From NCBI GenBank assembly GCA_003242675.1, contig QGVE01000012.1, positions 1 through 31,232 of the forward strand: a DNA stretch of 31,232 nt, given 5' to 3'. Source of the stretch: Bacillota bacterium. GTDB taxonomy: Bacteria; Bacillota_E; Symbiobacteriia; Symbiobacteriales; Symbiobacteriaceae. Each line of letters opens with the position of its first letter. Position 1 is the first letter of the stretch. Positions 16,356-24,104 of this stretch are shown piece after piece. A program made the translations under genes and the position numbers. The notes beneath the pieces were generated by a model that was not told the origin of the DNA, did not search any database, and saw only the letters and a program-made list of their open reading frames with translations.

Positions 16356-16679
16356 CTAACCCTTCAGCAGTGTCGCCTTGTCGACCTCGACCACGCCGCG
16401 GTTGCGCACCATGGAGAGGATGATGGCGAGGCCGACGGACGCCTCCGCAGCCGCCACGGTCATCACGAACAGCGTGAGGATCGGTGCGCGGGCTGCCGCC
16501 TCGGGACTGGTCTGCCAGTAGTAGCGGCTGAACGTGATCAGGTTCAGGTTGACCCCGTTCAGCATGATCTCGATGAACATCAGGATCCGGACGGCGTTCT
16601 TTTGGGTGAGGGCGCCCCAGAGCCCCAGCCCGAACAGGAGAGCGCCGAGGCCAAGTGGGTAGTAGATCGGCAGCTCCAC
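16356..16679 (-). CDS. nuoK: NADH-quinone oxidoreductase subunit K
   Basis: The 107-residue protein has three membrane helices and the conserved intramembrane glutamates in RILMFIEIMLNGVNLNL and VAAAEASVGLAI, which take part in proton translocation. The GTG start at 16679 shares its first base with the last base of the nuoJ stop codon (TAGTG), so the two genes are translationally coupled. AAGGAGG inside the end of nuoJ serves as the ribosome site. Length is normal (about 100). Confidence 0.94.
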   Translation of the reverse strand: MELPIYYPLGLGALLFGLGLWGALTQKNAVRILMFIEIMLNGVNLNLITFSRYYWQTSPEAAARAPILTLFVMTVAAAEASVGLAIILSMVRNRGVVEVDKATLLKG

Positions 16680-17209
16680 TAGGACTCCGCCTCCTTCGCC
16701 GTCAGGATGATGGCGCCGATCATGGCGATGAGGAGCAGGATCGAGGCGATCTCAAACGGGATCACGTAGGTGGTGAAGAGGCTCGCCCCGATCGACTTCA
16801 CCGGCACCACCTGCCGCTCGCCGCCCCCGGCCGGCAGGTTGGCCGTCGAGTACAGGTACAGCATGAAGGCGGCGAAGACCGTGCCGACCACCAGGACCGC
16901 CGGGTTGGAGCGCCACAGCTTCACGCGCTCCCGCTGCTGCTGCTTGATGTCCCGCAGCCCCGAGAGCATGATGGCGAAGAGCACCATCGTGGTGATGGCG
17001 CCCGCGTAGACGAGCACCTGGATGGCCGCGATGAACTCCGCCTGCATGAGCAGGAAGATGCCGGCCACGGCGGTGAACGAGAGTGCCATGAACAGAGCGG
17101 CGTGCGTGATGAGCGGTGTGGTGACCATGCGGTAGGTCGAGACGAGGGTGACCACCGCGAGGATGATGAAGGTCCAGAACTGGCCGCTCATGAGCAGGTC
17201 TGTTGTCAC
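16679..17209 (-). CDS. nuoJ: NADH-quinone oxidoreductase subunit J
   Basis: The 176-residue membrane subunit has five helices. The hallmark helix, AAIQVLVYAGAITTMVLFAIML (near residues 60-81, read in two parts), is the family signature with the pi-bulge region. The GTG start at 17209 overlaps the nuoI stop by four bases (GTGA). An internal ATG 18 bases later could be used instead. It overlaps nuoK by one base. NuoJ couples quinone reduction to the channel subunits. Confidence 0.93.
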   Translation of the reverse strand: MTTDLLMSGQFWTFIILAVVTLVSTYRMVTTPLITHAALFMALSFTAVAGIFLLMQAEFIAAIQVLVYAGAITTMVLFAIMLSGLRDIKQQQRERVKLWRSNPAVLVVGTVFAAFMLYLYSTANLPAGGGERQVVPVKSIGASLFTTYVIPFEIASILLLIAMIGAIILTAKEAES

Positions 17210-17910
17210 GGCTGCCCGGCCCCCTCCCCGTCTTTCTTGCCCGCTTCCGCCGCCGGAGCGGCTTCGGACCCGGCCTCAGCGGCCTGCTTGCGGAACTGCG
17301 GCTTCAGCTCAGGCTCGTAGCCCTTGGGCAGGGGCGGGCGCCCCAGATAGCCGTGCACGTCCTGGATGTCGTCCTCGGTGGCGTTGGTGAGCCCGTGGAA
17401 CACCCACGGGGGAACCTCCGAGCGGACAGCCTTGGGGCCGGGCTCCTCCGCCTTCGAGTACTTCAGCCCGAGCCGGAGCAGGTCCTCGAACTCGAAGACG
17501 AGGTTCTCCGGGTTGACCTTGCACAGCTCGTAGTCGTAGCTCATGACGAGGGAATCAAACGGGCAGGCCTCCACGCAGAAGTTGCAGAGCATGCACCGGG
17601 ACATGTCGATGGCGAAGCGGTCAACGACCTTTTTCTTGGTCTCCGGGTCCTGGTGCCACTCAATCGTGATCACGTTCACCGGACAGGCCTGCGCGCACTG
17701 CATGCAGGACGTGCACTTGTACTCGCCGGTGCGCAGGTCAGTCTTCTGCACCGGGATGCCCCGGAACCAGGGCGGCACCTCGTCCTTCTGTTCGGGGTAG
17801 AACACGGTGATCGCCGGGCGGAACATCATCTCCCGGAACGTGATGCCCAGTCCGGTGACGATGGACTTCCCGGCCTCCCAGGCCTCCCCGAGAAAGCTCG
17901 TAACGCCCAT
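17206..17910 (-). CDS. nuoI: NADH-quinone oxidoreductase subunit I (two [4Fe-4S] clusters)
   Basis: The 234-residue ferredoxin-like subunit carries electrons through clusters N6a and N6b towards NuoB. Both cluster motifs are complete: Cys66, 69, 72, 76 (CTSCMQCAQACP) and Cys106, 109, 112, 116 (CMLCNFCVEACP). The C terminus has a tail of about 60 residues rich in Ala, Glu and Lys that exceeds the usual length (about 150-180). The ATG at 17910 has GGGAGGTG about 9 bases upstream. Because NuoE, F and G are absent from this operon, NuoI is the outermost Fe-S subunit encoded here and a likely docking site for ferredoxin. Confidence 0.94.
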   Translation of the reverse strand: MGVTSFLGEAWEAGKSIVTGLGITFREMMFRPAITVFYPEQKDEVPPWFRGIPVQKTDLRTGEYKCTSCMQCAQACPVNVITIEWHQDPETKKKVVDRFAIDMSRCMLCNFCVEACPFDSLVMSYDYELCKVNPENLVFEFEDLLRLGLKYSKAEEPGPKAVRSEVPPWVFHGLTNATEDDIQDVHGYLGRPPLPKGYEPELKPQFRKQAAEAGSEAAPAAEAGKKDGEGAGQP

Positions 17911-17930
17911 GCGGTTTCACACCTCCCTAC

Positions 17931-19115
17931 CTAGAGCCACCAGCCCAGGAGCCGCAGGGTGAAGGATCCGATGGTGATCGGCACGCCGTCGAACGCGACG
18001 GCCAGGTACCGGAGCGCTCCCGTCAGGAAGATGTTGAACAGCGAAACCGGCAGCAGGAACTTCCAGCCCAGGTCCATGAGCTGGTCGATGCGCACCCGGG
18101 GCAGGGTCCAGCGGATCCACATCGCCAGGAAGACGAAGAAGTAGGTCTTCAGGACCAGCCAGAAGACGCCGGCGAGCCAGTTGAGGACGGTGGAGTTGGC
18201 GATCGCCAGGCCCCAGTTGAGGACGGCGGTGCCCACCGGGTTGGTGAACGCGCCGAAGCCGTTCAGCACGTTGCCCAGGCCCGCCGCCACCTGGCCCAGG
18301 GTCGGGCCGCTCCAGCCGCCCAGGAAAAGCGTCGCGGCGATCGCCGACCAGGCCGCCAGGTGGATGTACTCCGCCAGCATGAACATCGCCCAGCGGAAGC
18401 CCGAGTACTCGGTGTGGTGTCCGGCAACCAGCTCCTGCTCGGCCTCCGCCAGGTCGAACGGGGCGCGGTTCAGCTCCGCCAGCGAGGCGATCAGGTAGAC
18501 GATGAAGCCGATGATCTGCGGGAACAGGAACCAGCCCAGGAAGCCCCGCTCCTGCTGCGCCAGCACGATGTCCGACAGCCTCAGCGAGCCGGCCATCATG
18601 ACGACGCCGATGACCGACATGACCATGGTGATCTCATAGGAGATCATCTGTGCGGCGCCGCGCATGGCGCCCAGCATGGAGTACTTGTTGTTGGAGCCCC
18701 AACCGGCCATGAACGTCGCGATCACGTCGTAGCCGGTGACCGCGGCGATGAAGATGATGCCGATCTCCAGGTCCGTGGCGATCAGCTTGTCGCCGAAGGG
18801 GACGATGAGCCAGACCAGGTTCGCCGAGATGAACCCGATGAAGGGGGCGATCAGGTAGAGCCACTTGTCGACGTTGTGGGGCCGGATGTACTCCTTCACC
18901 CACAGCTTGATCAGGTCGGCGATGGGCTGAATCCAGCCCCAGAGGCCGACCCGCCAGGGCCCGACGCGGTTCTGGATCCACGCCGACAGCTTCCGCTCCA
19001 GCATGAGGCAGAGGTAGAAGTTGATCAGCCCCCAGATCAGGATCAGGCTCGCCTTCAGGATCCCGCCGAGCCAGACCTGCACGGTGGGCGGGAGGCTGTT
19101 CCACCACTCGATCAC
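17931..19115 (-). CDS. nuoH: NADH-quinone oxidoreductase subunit H, with an inserted segment
   Basis: The 394-residue membrane subunit forms the quinone pocket with NuoB and NuoD. Conserved elements include [18 protein letters not shown] (40-57), [19 protein letters not shown] (214-232) and [18 protein letters not shown] (233-250). Between LGGWSGP (265-271) and [21 protein letters not shown] (316-336) about 40 extra residues (272-313, Gly/Asn/Ala-rich) occur where most family members have a short loop, which explains the extra length over the usual 320-350. The GTG start shares one base with the nuoD stop (TAGTG), and GGAGGTG lies 9 bases upstream. Confidence 0.93.
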   Translation of the reverse strand: MIEWWNSLPPTVQVWLGGILKASLILIWGLINFYLCLMLERKLSAWIQNRVGPWRVGLWGWIQPIADLIKLWVKEYIRPHNVDKWLYLIAPFIGFISANLVWLIVPFGDKLIATDLEIGIIFIAAVTGYDVIATFMAGWGSNNKYSMLGAMRGAAQMISYEITMVMSVIGVVMMAGSLRLSDIVLAQQERGFLGWFLFPQIIGFIVYLIASLAELNRAPFDLAEAEQELVAGHHTEYSGFRWAMFMLAEYIHLAAWSAIAATLFLGGWSGPTLGQVAAGLGNVLNGFGAFTNPVGTAVLNWGLAIANSTVLNWLAGVFWLVLKTYFFVFLAMWIRWTLPRVRIDQLMDLGWKFLLPVSLFNIFLTGALRYLAVAFDGVPITIGSFTLRLLGWWL

Positions 19116-20260
19116 TACCGGTCCACCTCCCCGAGCACGATGTCGATGGAGCCCAGGATTGCGATGACGTCCGCGATCTTATGGCCCGGGCACAGGAGCG
19201 GCATCAGCTGCAGGTGGGTGAAGGCCGGCGAGCGCCACTTGACCTTGTAGGGGTTGGCGCTGCCATCGGAGACGATGTAGCAGGCCACCTCGCCGCGGGC
19301 CCCCTCGATGCGGTGGTAGACCTCGCCCTTCGGGGGCTTGAGGACGCGCGGCAGCTTCGCCATCACCGGCCCCGGGTTCTCCGCGAGCCACTCCAGGCAC
19401 TGCTTGACGATGCGGGACGACTGGTACATCTCCTCCTGCCGGACCCACCACCGGTCGAAGCAGTCGCCGTTCTGGCCCACCGGGATATCGAACTCGAGCC
19501 GGTCGTAGATGGCGTAGGGCAGGTTCTTGCGCAGGTCCCACTTCACGCCCGAGCCGCGCAGCACCGCCCCGGAGCACGAATAGGCGATGGCCTGCTCGGC
19601 CGTGAGCACCCCGATGCCCTTCGTGCGGTACTGGAAGATGCGGTTGCCCGTCACCAGGGCCTTCCACTCGGGGTAGACGTAGGAATCAAAGTAATTAATG
19701 AAGCCCCAGATGGTCTTGTCGGCCTTGTCCTCACCGTCCTTCGGCGTCCCGATGATGCCCTCCGGCAGGTCGTTGCGCACGCCGCCGATGCGGAGGTAGT
19801 TGTAGAGCATGCGCCCGCCGGTGATGCGCTCGAACAGGGAGTAGAGCTTCTCCCGGTCCCGCCAGCAGTAGAGGAACGCCGTCGTGGCCCCCAGGTCCAT
19901 CGCCATCGAGCCCAGGGCGAGCAGGTGGGAGGTGATCCGCTGCAGCTCCGCCAGCATGACGCGGATGTACTGCGCCCGCTCCGGCACCTGGATGGCGTCG
20001 CCGAACAGCTTCTCGACCGCCTCCACATAGCACTGCTCGTTGAGGATGGCGGCGAGGTAGTCCGTACGGTCGGTGTAAGGGATGACCTGCGGGTAGGTCT
20101 TCTGCTCCGCCAGCTTCTCGAAGCAGCGGTGCAGGTAGCCGATGTCGGGCTCGCACCAGGTCACCTGTTCCCCGTCCAGCTTCACCATCAGGCGGAGTAC
20201 GCCGTGGGTCGACGGGTGCTGCGGGCCCATGTTGACCAGTAGCTCTTGCGTCCGTTCCAC
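19115..20260 (-). CDS. nuoD: NADH-quinone oxidoreductase subunit D (49-kDa type)
   Basis: The 381-residue subunit is related to [NiFe]-hydrogenase large subunits and lines the quinone site. It opens with [15 protein letters not shown] and contains [30 protein letters not shown] and the C-terminal [25 protein letters not shown] region (read in two parts), all typical. The nickel-binding cysteine pairs of hydrogenases are absent, as expected. I place the start at the GTG 20260, six bases after GGAGGTG. An earlier GTG at 20266 overlaps that ribosome site and the nuoC stop. It is tightly packed behind nuoC. Confidence 0.94.
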   Translation of the reverse strand: MERTQELLVNMGPQHPSTHGVLRLMVKLDGEQVTWCEPDIGYLHRCFEKLAEQKTYPQVIPYTDRTDYLAAILNEQCYVEAVEKLFGDAIQVPERAQYIRVMLAELQRITSHLLALGSMAMDLGATTAFLYCWRDREKLYSLFERITGGRMLYNYLRIGGVRNDLPEGIIGTPKDGEDKADKTIWGFINYFDSYVYPEWKALVTGNRIFQYRTKGIGVLTAEQAIAYSCSGAVLRGSGVKWDLRKNLPYAIYDRLEFDIPVGQNGDCFDRWWVRQEEMYQSSRIVKQCLEWLAENPGPVMAKLPRVLKPPKGEVYHRIEGARGEVACYIVSDGSANPYKVKWRSPAFTHLQLMPLLCPGHKIADVIAILGSIDIVLGEVDR

Positions 20261-20262
20261 GT

Positions 20263-20757
20263 TCACACCTCCGCACCGGGCTCTTCGGCGAAGCGGTGCC
20301 GCACCAGCCGCGGGCGCTTGGGTCGCCGGTCGGTGAAGTCCTTCAGCAGCGGGTGGCCGCCCTGCCAGTTGTCGGGGAGCAGGATGCGGCGATGGTTCGG
20401 GTGGCCGTCGAACCGGATGCCGTACATGTCATAGGTCTCCCGCTCGTGCCAGTTGGCGCCGGGATAGAGGTGGGTGATGGACGGGATGTGCGCGCCCTGC
20501 CGGGGCAGGTCCACCTTGATGTGGATCGTGCGCACGCCCACCTCATCCGGGTTGATGCGCGCGAGGCTGGCGACGAGGGTCAGGCGATCCTGCCAGTCGA
20601 TCGCCGTGACCACGCTGCAGTACGTGAAACCCGCGTCATAGCAGGCGCGGACTACCTCCAAGTACCGGTCGGCCGGCACGAGGATCTCCGTGTCCCCGTT
20701 GACGTGGGTGTTAAACTGGGCGTCCGGAAAGCGCTCCTTCAAGAAGTCCAAGTCCAC
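20263..20757 (-). CDS. nuoC: NADH-quinone oxidoreductase subunit C (30-kDa type)
   Basis: The 164-residue hydrophilic subunit of the connecting module has the complex I 30-kDa signature HERETYDMYGIRFDGHP...RRILLPDNWQGGHPLLKDF at about 104-141. NuoC braces NuoD and NuoI in the peripheral arm. The GTG start at 20757 is preceded by GGGGTGA six bases away. It is separate from NuoD, unlike the fused NuoCD of enterobacteria. Length is typical. Confidence 0.93.
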   Translation of the reverse strand: MDLDFLKERFPDAQFNTHVNGDTEILVPADRYLEVVRACYDAGFTYCSVVTAIDWQDRLTLVASLARINPDEVGVRTIHIKVDLPRQGAHIPSITHLYPGANWHERETYDMYGIRFDGHPNHRRILLPDNWQGGHPLLKDFTDRRPKRPRLVRHRFAEEPGAEV

Positions 20758-20823
20758 GCGGGCTCACCCCCTGGAGTACTACAAGCGGCGAATGCTGGGC
20801 ACAAGCGCGGTCGCGTCCGGGGC

Positions 20824-21183
20824 TCAGACCCAGTGCAGCACGCCCTTCTTGTACGCGTAGAAAAGCCCAATCGCCAGGACCAGGAGGAAGAGGAACATCT
20901 CGATGAGGGCTCCGACACCGAGCGCGTCGAACACGACCGCCCAGGGGTACAGGAAGATGGCTTCCATATCAAACACAAAAAAGGTCAGCGCGAACACGTA
21001 GTAGCGGATGTTGAAGTTCACCAGCGCATCGTCGAAGGGGAGCTCACCGCACTCGTAGGTCTCCAGCTTCTCCCCCTGATTGGGGTTGCGCGGCGCAAAC
21101 AGTGCGACGAGACCGTAGTTCATGAAGACGAAGCCCACGACGACGATGATCGTCGCCACCAGGTCCACGTAGGAGTAGCTCAC
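20824..21183 (-). CDS. nuoA: NADH-quinone oxidoreductase subunit A
   Basis: The 119-residue protein has three membrane helices. The conserved segment PNQGEKLETYECGELPFDDA (about 34-53) holds the functionally important cysteine of the loop near the quinone site, followed by FNIRYYVFALTFFVFDMEAIFLYPW. The GTG at 21183 was chosen because AAAGGGGAT lies 8 bases upstream; a longer TTG start at 21207 has no ribosome site. Unusually, nuoA follows nuoB instead of preceding it. Confidence 0.93.
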   Translation of the reverse strand: MSYSYVDLVATIIVVVGFVFMNYGLVALFAPRNPNQGEKLETYECGELPFDDALVNFNIRYYVFALTFFVFDMEAIFLYPWAVVFDALGVGALIEMFLFLLVLAIGLFYAYKKGVLHWV

Positions 21184-21244
21184 CGGGCACGATCCCCTTT
21201 CCGGCAACGACGTCGGAGGCCGTCAGGACCCGACCTCCGGTCAA

Positions 21245-21270
21245 AGGGCAGGGCAACCGGGCCCTGCCCT
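21245..21270 (-). promoter_or_regulatory. hairpin between nuoB and nuoA
   Basis: A perfect 10-bp stem (AGGGCAGGGC with GCCCTGCCCT) with a 6-base loop lies just after the nuoB stop on the minus strand, followed by TTGACC. The U-tract is too weak for full termination. It may act as an attenuator or processing site that sets nuoB levels apart from the rest of the operon. Confidence 0.45.
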
Positions 21271-21277
21271 GACGATG

Positions 21278-21826
21278 CTAACCCTTCGTGACGAGGCCGC
21301 GCTTGCCGGTCTTGATCATGGACTGGATCTCCATGAGCGCCTGGAGCAGCGCCTCCGGCCGGGGCGGGCACCCCGGCACGTACACGTCGACCGGCACGAC
21401 CTTGTGCACGCCATCGACCACGTTATACGTGTCCCAGTACGGGCCGCCGTTGGATGCGCAGGCTCCCATCGCAATCACAAATTTAGGCTCTGACATCTGG
21501 TCGTAGAGCCGCCGAACCACGACTGCCATCTTTTCGTTCACCGTGCCCGCGACGATCATGACGTCGGCCTGGCGCGGCGACATGCGCATCGCCTCGGAGC
21601 CGAACCGGGCAATGTCGTACTTGGAGCTGCACGCCGCCATCATCTCGATGGCGCAGCACGCGATGCCAAACCCGAGAGGCCAGGTCGAGTTGCCGTAACC
21701 CCAGCCCAACACCTTCTTGATGACCGCAGGCAGCTTGCCGGCGATGACGTTCTCGTTGACGATGTCGACTTCCGAGACCACTACCTCGTCGTTGAGCCAA
21801 TCCAGCTCATGGCGCGCCTGGCTCAA
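21278..21826 (-). CDS. nuoB: NADH-quinone oxidoreductase subunit B (cluster N2)
   Basis: The 182-residue subunit holds the terminal [4Fe-4S] cluster N2 that reduces quinone. The ligands are visible: Cys57 and Cys58 ([11 protein letters not shown]), Cys123 (GACASNGG) and Cys153 ([11 protein letters not shown]). The TTG start at 21826 has GGGGAGGTG about 6 bases upstream; the frame is open further but lacks a ribosome site. It is the first gene of the operon, directly after the strong promoter at 21904-21933, and lies upstream of nuoA, reversing the common A-B order. Confidence 0.94.
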   Translation of the reverse strand: MSQARHELDWLNDEVVVSEVDIVNENVIAGKLPAVIKKVLGWGYGNSTWPLGFGIACCAIEMMAACSSKYDIARFGSEAMRMSPRQADVMIVAGTVNEKMAVVVRRLYDQMSEPKFVIAMGACASNGGPYWDTYNVVDGVHKVVPVDVYVPGCPPRPEALLQALMEIQSMIKTGKRGLVTKG

Positions 21827-21903
21827 GGTGTCACCTCCCCTGCTGGGAGAGTCAATTCGTACTAGGCGACCCCCATGCACTTTTCGTCACACGCTACACG
21901 CCC

Positions 21904-21933
21904 ATTATACTGTCATGTTTCTTTTAGAGTCAA
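21904..21933 (-). promoter_or_regulatory. strong sigma-A promoter of the nuo operon
   Basis: On the minus strand a -35 TTGACT (21933-21928) and a perfect -10 TATAAT (21909-21904) are separated by 18 bases. They lie 78 bases upstream of the nuoB start. This is the best consensus promoter in the window and fits a constitutively expressed energy complex. Confidence 0.8.
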
Positions 21934-22040
21934 CGACGGCAGGGCGCCGAAGGGCTACCGGCCGTTGTACTTCAGTATGAAAAGGCGTAATACTGCCGAT
22001 GCGCGCCAGGCATGCAGACAGCCCCTTCCTCCGGCCAGCG

Positions 22041-22751
22041 TCAGAGCCCTTCCTCCAGCCGCTTCCGGAACTCCGCCAGGGTACCCGACCGGTCCGGCGG
22101 CAGCGGGCGACCCTCCCGGTCGATCAGGTAGTCCGTGACGAAGAAGACGTCGATCCCGACCCGGGCGGCGGCGCCGTCCTCCTGGACGTCGTTACCCACC
22201 ATCAGGCACTCCTCCGGGGCGCGGCCGATGCGCGCCAGCACCTCCCGGTAATACTCGGGCCGCGGCTTGCAGGCGTGCATGTCCTCGTACGCCGTCACCA
22301 GCCGCCACGGCAGGTCGTCCACCTCGATCCAGCGCATGCGCTCCTCGATGGCGGCGCGCGGGAAGAGCGGGTTGGTGGCGAGGACGATCTCGTACCCGCG
22401 CGCCAGGGCCGTCTCGACGACCGACCGGGCGATCCCGGGAAGCCCCCGGAAGGCCGTGCGCAGCGCGGGGAACCGGGTGCGGTAGAATTCGGCGAAGACG
22501 GGCCCGAGCACGGCCTCGTCGTGCCCGACCGCGGGGAAGAAGGCCTGCGCGAAGACCTGGGCGTTGGTCAGCCGGGGGTCGGTGTTGCGCATCACGGCCG
22601 CCGTCGCCGCCCACACCTCCGCCACCAGCTTTTCCGGCGGGATGAGGTGGGCGACATGCTCGGCCAGGGCCTCGAAATACTTCTTAATGAAGGCATCGGT
22701 GTCGACGGGGAGAAGCGTGCCATCCAGGTCGAAAAGGATCGTTCGAACCAA
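22041..22751 (-). CDS. HAD-superfamily hydrolase
   Basis: The 236-residue protein has the four HAD motifs. These are motif I FDLDGT (7-12, nucleophile Asp8 and Asp10), motif II ATNP (125-128), motif III Lys162 in CKPRPEYY, and motif IV GNDVQEDGAA (186-195). An alpha-helical cap (about 15-100) sits between motifs I and II, as in C1-cap phosphatases. It probably removes phosphate from a small metabolite, but the substrate is not evident. The TTG start at 22751 has GAGGTG about 7 bases upstream. It is divergent from the TPR gene and probably monocistronic. Confidence 0.85.
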   Translation of the reverse strand: MVRTILFDLDGTLLPVDTDAFIKKYFEALAEHVAHLIPPEKLVAEVWAATAAVMRNTDPRLTNAQVFAQAFFPAVGHDEAVLGPVFAEFYRTRFPALRTAFRGLPGIARSVVETALARGYEIVLATNPLFPRAAIEERMRWIEVDDLPWRLVTAYEDMHACKPRPEYYREVLARIGRAPEECLMVGNDVQEDGAAARVGIDVFFVTDYLIDREGRPLPPDRSGTLAEFRKRLEEGL

Positions 22752-22862
22752 AAAATCACCTCTTCAGCCAAGTTCATGTCATGGAGTATTGGGCAGCGCC
22801 GGGCCAACTCCTCCTGCACCCCGGGGCGGCGTCGCTTTTCGTCGCCCGCCGCCCGGCGTTGT

Positions 22863-22884
22863 CGAATCGCTGTCGAACGATTCG
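22863..22884. promoter_or_regulatory. inverted repeat, candidate operator
   Basis: CGAATCG and CGATTCG form perfect 7-bp arms with an 8-base spacer. The site lies 23 bases upstream of the -35 element of the TPR gene and within the shared region with the divergent HAD gene. Its size and symmetry fit a dimeric regulator. No protein is assigned. Confidence 0.4.
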
Positions 22885-22907
22885 TCCGGGTTCGACGCAG
22901 AATCCCC

Positions 22908-22936
22908 TTGCGCCCGCCGCCTCCACCGGCTAACAT
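22908..22936 (+). promoter_or_regulatory. promoter of the TPR gene
   Basis: A -35 TTGCGC (22908-22913) and a -10 TAACAT (22931-22936) are separated by 17 bases. Transcription would start near 22943, which makes the ATG at 22951 nearly leaderless and supports the TTG start at 22993. Confidence 0.5.
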
Positions 22937-22992
22937 AGGGTATAGCCAGAATGCGCAGATCTTTCTGTAAATCGTTGCAGGAGGGAAAATCG

Positions 22993-23880
22993 TTGCCGCT
23001 GAAACGCCTGCGCCGCCTGCTCGAAGAGGAGCGCTACCGGGACGCGCAGCTGGAAGGGGAGAGGCTGATCCGCGCGGGCACGCTGACGCCCGAGGAGCTC
23101 GCCACCGCCTACAAGGGCACGGCGATGGCCAGCTACTACCGGCGCGAGATCTACGCCGCCATCAAGCTGGGCGAATACGCGCTGGAGGTCGCGGAGCGCA
23201 CATCCAACTGGGAGCTCATCAACAAGTGCCACTACGACCTCGGGGAATACTACCTGACCCTCGGCGACTATCCCCAGGCGTACGACCACCTCATGAAGTG
23301 CCTCCACGAGCTGCACCGCACGCCGTACCTGGTGGACGTCGAGGCCGGCACCCACCACAAGCTGGCCCTGCTGTTCCGCTACCGCCGGCAGTACGAGGAC
23401 GCCATTGGCGCGCACCACCTTTCCCTGGACCTGCTCAGGCAGTGCGGCAACTGGCCGCTGCTCATGGAGGCCCTGCGCGGCCTGGTCTACTGCTACCTGG
23501 CCCTGGACCAGCCCGAGGAGGCCCTGCCCTACCTGGAGCAGCTGGAGCGGTACCTCGCCGAGCACCCCAACGACCAGGTCGCGGCGAGCCTGCTCACGGA
23601 CTGGGCCTACTACTACCAGAAGATGGGCGACCTGCGCCAGTCGATGGTGTTCTGCACGCGGGCGATGGCGCCGGGTCTGCCCGGGCAGGACGAGAACGTC
23701 CTCTCCACCGCCTCGGTGATCGCAGGCGAGAACGCCCTCGCCCTGGGCCGGTACGACGAGGCCCAGCTGTTCGCCAACCTGGCGATGCAGTACGCCCTGG
23801 AGTCCCGGCAGTCGGCCCTGATGAACCGCGCCCTCGCCCTGCAGCGAAAGTTACATGAACTCGGCCACGCGCGGCCGTGA
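22993..23880 (+). CDS. tetratricopeptide-repeat protein
   Basis: The 295-residue, all-helical protein has about six TPR-like units of roughly 34-40 residues, for example HYDLGEYYLTLGDYPQAYDHL, HKLALLFRYRRQYEDAIGAHH, LLMEALRGLVYCYLALDQPEEALPYL and LTDWAYYYQKMGDLRQSMVF (each the A-B helix pair of a repeat). TPR solenoids bind peptides or partner proteins. There is no HTH, signal peptide or membrane segment. The start is the TTG 22993, with AGGAGGG 8 bases upstream; an ATG at 22951 has no ribosome site. It resembles the TPR part of Rap-type regulators only in general architecture and is shorter. Its partner is unknown. Confidence 0.75.
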   Translation: MPLKRLRRLLEEERYRDAQLEGERLIRAGTLTPEELATAYKGTAMASYYRREIYAAIKLGEYALEVAERTSNWELINKCHYDLGEYYLTLGDYPQAYDHLMKCLHELHRTPYLVDVEAGTHHKLALLFRYRRQYEDAIGAHHLSLDLLRQCGNWPLLMEALRGLVYCYLALDQPEEALPYLEQLERYLAEHPNDQVAASLLTDWAYYYQKMGDLRQSMVFCTRAMAPGLPGQDENVLSTASVIAGENALALGRYDEAQLFANLAMQYALESRQSALMNRALALQRKLHELGHARP

Positions 23881-23907
23881 AACCGTCAGCAAGGTTCGGG
23901 CAGAGAC

Positions 23908-23935
23908 AAAAAAGCCCGGTACGGCGCCGTACCGG
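23908..23935 (-). terminator. intrinsic terminator downstream of the XRE gene
   Basis: A perfect 20-base palindrome (23916-23935, arms CCGGTAC and GTACCGG around GGCGCC) is followed on the minus strand by GC and six T residues (23913-23908). It terminates leftward transcription coming from the XRE regulator. It lies 28 bases beyond the convergent TPR stop. Confidence 0.75.
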
Positions 23936-23981
23936 AAGCCCGACTATGCGATAGTCCATCTTGCGGAAAGGGGAGAGTGCT

Positions 23982-24029
23982 ATGCGCAAGAAGGCCGAGC
24001 CGCGGAGCGGCGGTCCCTCCTCCCTCTAA
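23982..24029 (+). CDS. possible 15-residue peptide
   Basis: ATG at 23982 follows AAAGGGGAG by about 7 bases and reads MRKKAEPRSGGPSSL before a TAA. Just upstream is a small hairpin GACTAT-GCG-ATAGTC (23942-23956). The peptide is basic and lacks a signal sequence. The ribosome site is the only support, so this may be chance. Confidence 0.2.
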   Translation: MRKKAEPRSGGPSSL

Positions 24030-24077
24030 TCCAATTGCAGCCATACTGCAGCACGGAAAGCTGAAGAGATCGGAAGG

Positions 24078-24104
24078 GGCCTGTCCTACCCGGGAGGACG
24101 GGCC
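24078..24104 (-). terminator. hairpin directly after the XRE stop codon
   Basis: GGCCCGTCCT (24104-24095) pairs with AGGACAGGCC (24087-24078) with one mismatch and a 7-base loop. CCTTCC follows with no U-tract, so the better terminator is the one at 23908-23935. Confidence 0.4.

Noticed and set aside
14105..16423. 772-codon plus-strand open frame antisense to nuoL
   Set aside because: It has the same shadow signature; nuoL on the other strand has full family motifs.
19181..20242. 353-codon plus-strand open frame antisense to nuoD
   Set aside because: Antisense shadow; nuoD is unambiguous.
22592..22936. 114-codon minus-strand frame upstream of the HAD gene
   Set aside because: It overlaps the HAD gene in another frame, is Arg-rich without motifs, and crosses the promoter and inverted repeat of the TPR gene.
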